This document shows, piece after piece, positions 5,046 through 9,814 of a DNA stretch of 9,814 nucleotides; the stretch's first letter is position 1; every line of letters begins with the position of its first letter. Source of the DNA: Faecalibacterium prausnitzii (GTDB taxonomy: Bacteria > Bacillota > Clostridia > Oscillospirales > Ruminococcaceae). The DNA is taken from contig DCCL01000226.1 in assembly GCA_002313795.1 (NCBI GenBank), positions 982-10,795 of the forward strand, written 5' to 3'. The notes under the pieces are model-generated. The model had not been told where the DNA came from. It was given only the letters and a program-made list of their open reading frames with translations, and did no database searches. Position numbers and translations under genes: made by a program.

Positions 5046-6182
5046 TTACAGCATATCAGCGAAAGCTTCCAGAGCGGTAGCAGCCTGACCGAAGTCGCGC
5101 ATCTGCTGATCGACGCCCAGCTTGACGTGGGGGATGTTGGCAGCATCCAGAGCCTTCTTCAGGTAGGGATACTCCATCTCCTCGGGGTCGCAGAACTGCT
5201 GCATAAAGAGCACCAGACCCTGTGCGCCGCTGTTCTTGACCAGAGAAGCCACGAACTCGCCGCGGCGGTTCTTGGAAGACTGAGGATCGTACAGCAGCAC
5301 ATCGTAGTCGATGTTGGCGAACTGGTGAGCCAGAGCCATCATAGCGTCGTCCATCTCGGGCACATCGGTGCGGAAGGAGCGGCTCTCATGAGCCACATCA
5401 TCAGCAACGATAGCCATGTGGTTGTCGTCAATGATCTGCAGCAGCTTGGGGTTATCGCAGATGATGCCGCTGGTGACGATCTTGACACCCTTCCAGTTGG
5501 ATGCGGGCAGAGCTTCCAGCTCATCGTTCAGCTCTTTCAGCTGTGCAGTGTAGGCATCCTTCAGCATGAACCAGGAAGCCTTCAGCACAGCAGAACGCTT
5601 GACAGCAGAGACAGCCTCGGGATGCTCACCGGCCAGCTTGACGAAGCGGCGGCGCTCAGCGCGGCTTGCGTTGTAGACCTTGATGGCCTTCTGGATGTCA
5701 TCGTTGGTGATCTCCTTGCCGGCGATCTTCTCCAGTTCCTTCTTGACATTGGTGTACTGCTCGACGCAGAACTTCAGGCCGTAGTCAGCGAAGCGGTTCT
5801 GGGGATGAGCCAGGAAGATGACGGGCATCTTGTGGCCCATGGCGACACGGAAGTTCTGGCTCATGGGGCGCAGAGTGTCGCAGATGGTCGGGGTGATGAT
5901 GCCGTCCAGCTGATCCATGGTGCCGTCCAGCAGCATCTCCAGAGCCAGCTGTGCGATGGTGCAGTAGAAGGTGGCGCAATACTCTTTTGCGAGGCTGATG
6001 GTCTTATCGTTGGAACCCCAGATGCCGAAGGGAACCATGCCGGCGGCATAGACCAGCTCCTCAGGAGCGTAGTAGGGCAGAACGCCGATGGCCTTCTTGC
6101 CCTCTGCCTTATAGGCGGTCAGCTGACCCTTGGGGTCATTGGCTACCTTCTCAAACGAACGCAGCTTTTCTTCGATGCTCAT
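5046..6182 (-). CDS. hgdB: (R)-2-hydroxyglutaryl-CoA dehydratase, beta subunit
   Basis: Small subunit of the dehydratase (component D) that removes water from (R)-2-hydroxyglutaryl-CoA to give glutaconyl-CoA by a ketyl-radical mechanism with a [4Fe-4S] cluster. The 378-aa product matches the Acidaminococcus subunit (about 379 aa) along its length as I recall it. Marks are KKAIGVLPYYAPEELVYAAGMVP (29-51), KEYCATFYCTIAQ (67-79), ITPTICDTLRPMSQNF (96-111), KMPVIFLAHPQ (118-128) and, near the C-terminus, QFCDPEEMEYPYLKKALD and GVDQQMRDFGQA. Cys74 and Cys101 are candidates for cluster binding. ATG 6182 is preferred, 2 nt after the hgdA stop; GTG 6188 is an in-frame alternative only 4 nt from the AAGGAGG site. 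Tight coupling to hgdA indicates equal production of the two subunits. Confidence 0.93.
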   Translation of the reverse strand: MSIEEKLRSFEKVANDPKGQLTAYKAEGKKAIGVLPYYAPEELVYAAGMVPFGIWGSNDKTISLAKEYCATFYCTIAQLALEMLLDGTMDQLDGIITPTICDTLRPMSQNFRVAMGHKMPVIFLAHPQNRFADYGLKFCVEQYTNVKKELEKIAGKEITNDDIQKAIKVYNASRAERRRFVKLAGEHPEAVSAVKRSAVLKASWFMLKDAYTAQLKELNDELEALPASNWKGVKIVTSGIICDNPKLLQIIDDNHMAIVADDVAHESRSFRTDVPEMDDAMMALAHQFANIDYDVLLYDPQSSKNRRGEFVASLVKNSGAQGLVLFMQQFCDPEEMEYPYLKKALDAANIPHVKLGVDQQMRDFGQAATALEAFADML

Positions 6183-6184
6183 GA

Positions 6185-7627
6185 TCACTGCTCCTCCTTT
6201 GCTTTCTGGTTGGCCTGCATGGCTTCCACCAGGCCCTGCACACGGGTCTCATACTGAGCCGCGTTGAAGTTGCGCGGGTCGGCCTGGTCGCCGTCGAAGC
6301 CAGCGGTGGGGATGCCCAGATCCTCGGTGAAACGACGCTGCATCTCGGCCATGTAGCCAGACCAGGGCTTGCAGGAACGGTTGTAGTGGACCAGCACGCC
6401 ATCGACCTTGTTGTTGCGGCAGATGCCTTCACGCCAGTCAACGCCCTGCTCGATGCAGACGCTGTTAGGTGCCTTGCAGTATGCACGCACCATCTCGTCC
6501 AGGCCGTTGTACACGAAGCCGAATGCCGGAGCATACACGACTGCGGTGACGTTGACGCCGTTGGCCTTCAGAGGCTTGAACAGTGCGGGCAGCTTGGGCC
6601 AGCAGGGAATGCCCTCGAACATGACACGGTACTTCTCGGGGAACGGAGTGGTGGAGTGGCCGGTCTTGACAGCCTCCTCCAGATCCTTTGCCAGCAGCTC
6701 GAAAGCCTCGGCAGCAGCCACCTTGCCGCGGGCAGTGACCACGTCAGCCATGTGGTTGAACAGGTCAAAGCCGGAGTAGGGAGCCGGTTTGTACTGCAGG
6801 TAATCGCAGACCTTCAGCCATGCCTTGGCGGTGCGGTTTGCGTTTGCGCAGGCCTGCTCGAACTTCTTTTCGTCGAACTTGCGGCCGGAGATCTTCTCCA
6901 GCTGCTTGATGGCGTCGTCGAACTGGCCGCGGATGTAGGCAACGTAAGTGTCGTCCACAGTGACGTTGTTGTTGTAGGGGATATCGATCATCACCAGCGG
7001 GATGTTGTGCATACGGGCGATGTTCTCATACCACTTGGTCATGCAGTTGCAGATGTTGTTGCAGCAGAGCACGAAGTCGGGCATGGGAATCTGCATCTGC
7101 TTGATGGGCTCGATGGCAGCCAGACGGCGCTCCTTCTCGACACCATCGGGCAGGGCGTTGATCTCATTGATATCGTCCAGCACAACGTACGGGGTCTGGG
7201 TCTTGGGATCCTTCTTGGGCTTGCCGGTGGCCTCATCGATCACCACATTGCCGTTGGCATCCTTGAGGGGCTTGCCGCTGTTGGGGTCGATGATGTATTC
7301 GCCGGTCTTGGGGTCGAACTTGCGGGAAGCACGCTTGCCGGCAGAGTATGCCAGGCTGATGCGGGCGTAGCCGCAGATATCGTTGTCGTAGCCCAGATCC
7401 TCAGCAGCCTGACACAGCAGCTCGCCGTAGCGGTTTGCTGCGATACCAGCGGCCTGGTTCTCGGGGTACATGACGTGCAGACCGAATGCTTCTGCCAGCT
7501 CGCAGGGGAACTTGGAAGAAGACCAGCCTACCGGTTCGCCTCTCTTTTTTGCTTCGCGGGCCTCAGCGTAAACGTCATCCACGACCTTGCGCAGGGCCAG
7601 AACACCGGGACTTACTTGTTTTGCCAT
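6185..7627 (-). CDS. hgdA: (R)-2-hydroxyglutaryl-CoA dehydratase, alpha subunit
   Basis: Large subunit of component D, paired with HgdB in the hydroxyglutarate pathway of glutamate fermentation. The 480-aa product fits the Acidaminococcus HgdA length (about 477). Marks are VGWSSSKFPCELAEAFGLHVMYPENQAAGIAA (33-64), CQAAEDLGYDNDICGYARISLAY (72-94), PDFVLCCNNICNCMTKWYENIA (183-204, with four Cys), FEGIPCWPKLP (337-347), YNRSCKPWSGYM (415-426) and GFDGDQADPRNFNAAQYETRVQGL (443-466). Residues about 104-147 are a Gly/Asp/Lys/Pro-rich insert of short imperfect repeats, which separates HgdA from the shorter relatives that act on lactoyl-CoA, phenyllactyl-CoA or hydroxyisocaproyl-CoA. ATG 7627 has GGAGG 8 nt upstream; the ATG 15 nt earlier overlaps that site. 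It follows hgdC by 99 nt. Confidence 0.94.
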   Translation of the reverse strand: MAKQVSPGVLALRKVVDDVYAEAREAKKRGEPVGWSSSKFPCELAEAFGLHVMYPENQAAGIAANRYGELLCQAAEDLGYDNDICGYARISLAYSAGKRASRKFDPKTGEYIIDPNSGKPLKDANGNVVIDEATGKPKKDPKTQTPYVVLDDINEINALPDGVEKERRLAAIEPIKQMQIPMPDFVLCCNNICNCMTKWYENIARMHNIPLVMIDIPYNNNVTVDDTYVAYIRGQFDDAIKQLEKISGRKFDEKKFEQACANANRTAKAWLKVCDYLQYKPAPYSGFDLFNHMADVVTARGKVAAAEAFELLAKDLEEAVKTGHSTTPFPEKYRVMFEGIPCWPKLPALFKPLKANGVNVTAVVYAPAFGFVYNGLDEMVRAYCKAPNSVCIEQGVDWREGICRNNKVDGVLVHYNRSCKPWSGYMAEMQRRFTEDLGIPTAGFDGDQADPRNFNAAQYETRVQGLVEAMQANQKAKEEQ

Positions 7628-7686
7628 GATGGAAGCCTCCATTTCATTTCAAACGATATTTTTTCGGGGGTAAAAGCCCGCTCGCA

Positions 7687-7707
7687 GGCAGCGCTCCTCA
7701 CGCTGCC
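7687..7707 (-). other. stem-loop in the hgdC-hgdA gap
   Basis: A perfect 7-bp GC-rich stem (7687-7693 with 7701-7707) closes a 7-nt loop about 20 nt after the hgdC stop. No T-run follows closely on the minus strand, so it is not an intrinsic terminator. It may protect or separate the hgdC part of the message from hgdAB. Confidence 0.45.
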
Positions 7708-7726
7708 CGGAACAGACCAAAGGGGA

Positions 7727-8512
7727 TCAACGGTTTGCCTGCTGCCAGGCGAACAGTGCCGCACCCAGTGCGCCGTTATACTGGGTGAGGGGAGAGGTGC
7801 GGATGGGCATACCCAGCTCCTCTTCCAATGCGCGGACAACGCCCAGATTCTGGGCCACGCCGCCGGTCATCACGACATCGGGCTGGACGCCGATGCGGTG
7901 GGCCAGACCCACCACACGGTGCGCCACAGAGTGGTGGATGCCGTTGATGATATCGCGCTTGTCGGTGCCCATGGACAGCTGGCTGATGACCTCGCTCTCA
8001 GCGAACACGGTGCAGGTGGAGCTGATGGCCACCTCATGGGTGGATTCGGCACCCAGACGGCCCAGGTCTTCCACCTTGACTTCCAGCACGCGGGCCATCA
8101 CGTCAAGGAAGCGGCCGGTGCCGGCTGCGCATTTGTCGTTCATCTGGAACTGGGTCATGATGCCGTTCTCCAGGTGGAGGACTTTCACGTCCTGACCACC
8201 GATGTCGATGACGGTATGCACATTGGGGAACAGAAAGCTTGCGCCCTTTGCGTGGCAGGACAGCTCACTCATCTGCTTGTCGGCAATGTTCATCAGGCTG
8301 TTGCGGCCGTAGCCGGTGGCAAGCACAAAGGCCATGTCTTCCCGGGTCTTTCCAGCAGCTTCCAGAACAGCATCGATGGCGCGCTGGGGGCCGCTGGTAC
8401 CGGCACCCACGGGAATCAGGGATTTTGCCACGATGTCTTTGCCGTTCTTCAGGATGATGCATTTGGAAGCAGTGGAGCCGATGTCGATGCCGAGGGTATA
8501 AATATCGCTCAT
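7727..8512 (-). CDS. hgdC: activator of 2-hydroxyglutaryl-CoA dehydratase (component A)
   Basis: ATP-dependent electron gate: a homodimer with one bridging [4Fe-4S] cluster that reduces component D using the energy of ATP hydrolysis. The 261-aa protein has the ASKHA fold marks [10 protein letters not shown] (8-17), LATGYGRNS (64-72) and [10 protein letters not shown] (101-110). The cluster cysteines are Cys128 in [10 protein letters not shown] and Cys167 in [11 protein letters not shown], matching Cys127 and Cys166 recalled for Acidaminococcus. Length agrees (260 aa). ATG 8512 has GAGGTG 8 nt upstream and gives the family N-terminus; earlier in-frame starts add an unrelated extension. Only one activator per dehydratase molecule is needed in small amounts, and the gene is set apart from hgdAB by a gap and hairpin. 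Confidence 0.95.
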   Translation of the reverse strand: MSDIYTLGIDIGSTASKCIILKNGKDIVAKSLIPVGAGTSGPQRAIDAVLEAAGKTREDMAFVLATGYGRNSLMNIADKQMSELSCHAKGASFLFPNVHTVIDIGGQDVKVLHLENGIMTQFQMNDKCAAGTGRFLDVMARVLEVKVEDLGRLGAESTHEVAISSTCTVFAESEVISQLSMGTDKRDIINGIHHSVAHRVVGLAHRIGVQPDVVMTGGVAQNLGVVRALEEELGMPIRTSPLTQYNGALGAALFAWQQANR

Positions 8513-8546
8513 TGGGATGCACCTCAAAGATATAAATGAAGATGAT

Positions 8547-8608
8547 AACAAATAAAGAAGCAGACTGTTTCAGCTGCTCTTGAAAGCAAAATCAGAAACA
8601 GCCTGCTT
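8547..8608 (-). terminator. leaky terminator-like hairpin between gltS and hgdC
   Basis: A 14-bp stem with one G-U pair on the minus strand (8595-8608 with 8558-8571) closes a 23-nt loop and leads into a broken T tract, CTTTATTTGTT (8557-8547). The long loop and interrupted T tract suggest partial termination, giving less hgdCAB than gltS message. I see no convincing promoter for hgdC in the 149-nt gap. Confidence 0.55.
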
Positions 8609-8614
8609 GCAAGT

Positions 8615-8638
8615 GCTCAGGCAGGGGCCTGTCTGAGC
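8615..8638. repeat. inverted repeat just after gltS
   Basis: Arms 8615-8624 and 8629-8638 form a 10-bp stem with a GGGC loop. It is fully paired, with one G-U, only on the plus strand; the minus-strand RNA has an A-C mismatch. No T-run follows on either side. It lies 24 nt beyond the gltS stop and next to the larger hairpin at 8558-8608. Confidence 0.5.
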
Positions 8639-8661
8639 GGGGGAAGCATTTCGTCAGGTTA

Positions 8662-9814
8662 TCAGCGCAGATTGTTGACCAGAGATCCGCAGATAGACAG
8701 GAAGATCGGGTTGTAGATATCGTCGATGATAACTGCGAAGGAGGGGTACAGAACCCAGGCAATGTTGTGCCAGCCGTACTCATCCATGATAGCCTTCTCG
8801 TTTGCAACAGCGTTGGAACCAGCGCCGCAGCCCCAGCCGATGTTACCAGCGGTCATAACAGCTGCGCCGTAGTCACGGCCAAACATGTTGAAGGAGATGA
8901 AGATACCGAACAGGACGATCAGGACAGCCTGAGCGATCAGGACGATGCCCATCTGGCCGGCAACAGGAGCCAGCTTGATGAAGTCAATCTTCATCAGGGT
9001 CAGAGCCAGGTACAGCTCCAGCCACATATGCTCCTGAGCGTCGAACTCAGCGGTGTAGGTATCTTTGCCCATAGCCTCGAGGATGTTACGGACAACAGCA
9101 CCTGCGAACAGGCAGCCGATGAACTTGGGCATCTCGATCATGGGGATGTTATCGAAGATGAGGTAGAAGGGCAGGCCGAAGGCAACGATCAGCAGGATCA
9201 TACCAAAGCTGGTGATCATGCGGCTGTTGACGATCTCGGGCTTGCTCTTGAGCAGATCGCGCTCGGGCTTATCGTTGGGATCGCTCTTCAGATTGTGCTT
9301 ACGGATCAGATAAACAGCGACGGGGCAGCCGATCAGGGAGCCCATGACGTTGCCCAGAGTACCGGCAGCAACACCGACGGTGGTTGCATCCTGTGCGCCC
9401 ATGGCCTCCCAGATGGGGCCGAAAGCGCCAGCAGTGCCAACGCCGCCAGACATAGCAGCGGAGGAGCACAGCAGAGACAGCAACGGGTCAAGGCCAATGA
9501 AGTGGCCGACGACCAGACCGACGACGTTCTGCAGGGTGATCAGCAGGCAGGCTGCCAGTGCGATCATGGCAGTCAGCTTGCCGCCAGCCTTCTTCAGCAG
9601 CTTGGCGGAGAAGCCGTAGCCAACGCACATGAAGAAGATGTTCTGGGACAGATCCTGGATGTTGGTGGTGTCAAAGCTGAAGTTGACCATGCCAGCACCA
9701 CGGACGATGGAGAGGATGATAGAAACGATCAGACCAGCAACAACAGGGGCAGGGATGCAGTACTTCTGCAGGAATTTGCTGTGGCGGACCAGCCAGTGGC
9801 CAGCGAAAATGACC
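8662..9814 (-). CDS. gltS: sodium/glutamate symporter GltS (5' end outside window)
   Basis: Inner-membrane sodium-coupled glutamate importer of the ESS family. The frame is open to the right edge with 383 residues visible; against Escherichia coli GltS (401 aa) about 20 N-terminal residues are missing. The visible part starts inside the conserved LVRHSKFLQKYCIPAPVVAGL segment. The two inverted-topology halves each carry a re-entrant-type Gly-rich loop: MSGGVGTAGAFG in the first and WGCGAGSNAVANEKA in the second, where E. coli has SGGHGTGAAW and FGLGATPTAIAN as I recall it. A methionine at 9690 is internal, not the start. Its place upstream of hgdC on the same strand suggests it supplies glutamate to the fermentation pathway. 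It ends in the typical DDIYNPIFLSICGSLV helix. Confidence 0.92.
   Translation of the reverse strand, partial: VIFAGHWLVRHSKFLQKYCIPAPVVAGLIVSIILSIVRGAGMVNFSFDTTNIQDLSQNIFFMCVGYGFSAKLLKKAGGKLTAMIALAACLLITLQNVVGLVVGHFIGLDPLLSLLCSSAAMSGGVGTAGAFGPIWEAMGAQDATTVGVAAGTLGNVMGSLIGCPVAVYLIRKHNLKSDPNDKPERDLLKSKPEIVNSRMITSFGMILLIVAFGLPFYLIFDNIPMIEMPKFIGCLFAGAVVRNILEAMGKDTYTAEFDAQEHMWLELYLALTLMKIDFIKLAPVAGQMGIVLIAQAVLIVLFGIFISFNMFGRDYGAAVMTAGNIGWGCGAGSNAVANEKAIMDEYGWHNIAWVLYPSFAVIIDDIYNPIFLSICGSLVNNLR

Noticed and set aside
4811..5080. Small plus-strand frames after tRNA-Ala
   Set aside because: They have no ribosome binding site, pass through the hgd terminator stem and overlap the hgdB end; no protein family is suggested.
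6386..8539. A 717-codon open frame on the plus strand over hgdA and hgdC, and another of 466 codons at 4857-6257 over hgdB
   Set aside because: Both lie exactly antisense to hgdA, hgdB and hgdC, whose identities are secure. Their products are low-complexity (His-, Gln-, Asp-, Val- and Leu-rich) with no family likeness, as expected when strongly biased codons leave an antisense frame free of stops.

Overview
The window reads as chromosomal DNA of a GC-rich, endospore-lineage anaerobe of the Clostridia, most like Oscillospiraceae/Ruminococcaceae. The evidence is a sporulation sigma-factor cluster (spoIIGA-sigE, sigG) with spoIIID, an Acidaminococcus-type oxygen-sensitive 2-hydroxyglutaryl-CoA dehydratase set, AGGAGG-type ribosome binding sites and many strong intrinsic terminators. 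The genus cannot be fixed from sequence reading alone. Gene identities rest on family motifs and on sequences recalled from memory, not on a search.

Layout. (1) 1-462 has no complete gene. On the minus strand it holds a promoter (145-173) and a roughly 135-nt leader with two palindromic hairpins, ending in a start codon at the window edge (3..1), so a minus-strand gene begins just outside. (2) 463-602 is a minus-strand tRNA-Asn(GUU) with its own promoter and terminator. (3) 678-3422, plus strand: spoIIGA (pro-sigma-E protease), sigE and, after a 351-nt gap, sigG, ending in a terminator shared with the convergent spoIIID (3424-3681, minus). (4) 3754-4607, plus strand: promoter, TPP riboswitch, riboswitch terminator, thiamine ECF S-component (thiT) and terminator. 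(5) 4629-4810: tRNA-Ala(GGC) with a fully consensus promoter and a terminator. (6) 4957-9814, minus strand: gltS (5' end outside the window), hgdC, hgdA, hgdB and a very strong terminator.

How the genes work together. SpoIIGA activates pro-sigma-E in the mother cell, sigma-E directs spoIIID, and SpoIIID tunes the sigma-E regulon, while sigma-G runs the forespore programme. The last block couples sodium-driven glutamate uptake (GltS) to the radical dehydration of (R)-2-hydroxyglutaryl-CoA (HgdA/HgdB with ATP-driven activator HgdC). This is the signature step of the hydroxyglutarate route of glutamate fermentation, which leads through glutaconyl-CoA and crotonyl-CoA to butyrate and acetate. The other pathway genes (2-hydroxyglutarate dehydrogenase, CoA-transferase, glutaconyl-CoA decarboxylase) are not in view.

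I did not find a wholly new system. The most informative non-gene signals are the hairpin that buries the sigG Shine-Dalgarno sequence, the inverted repeat carrying SpoIIID-like boxes in front of spoIIID, the twin GCGC-loop hairpins in the leader at the left edge, and the hairpins partitioning the gltS-hgdCAB operon.
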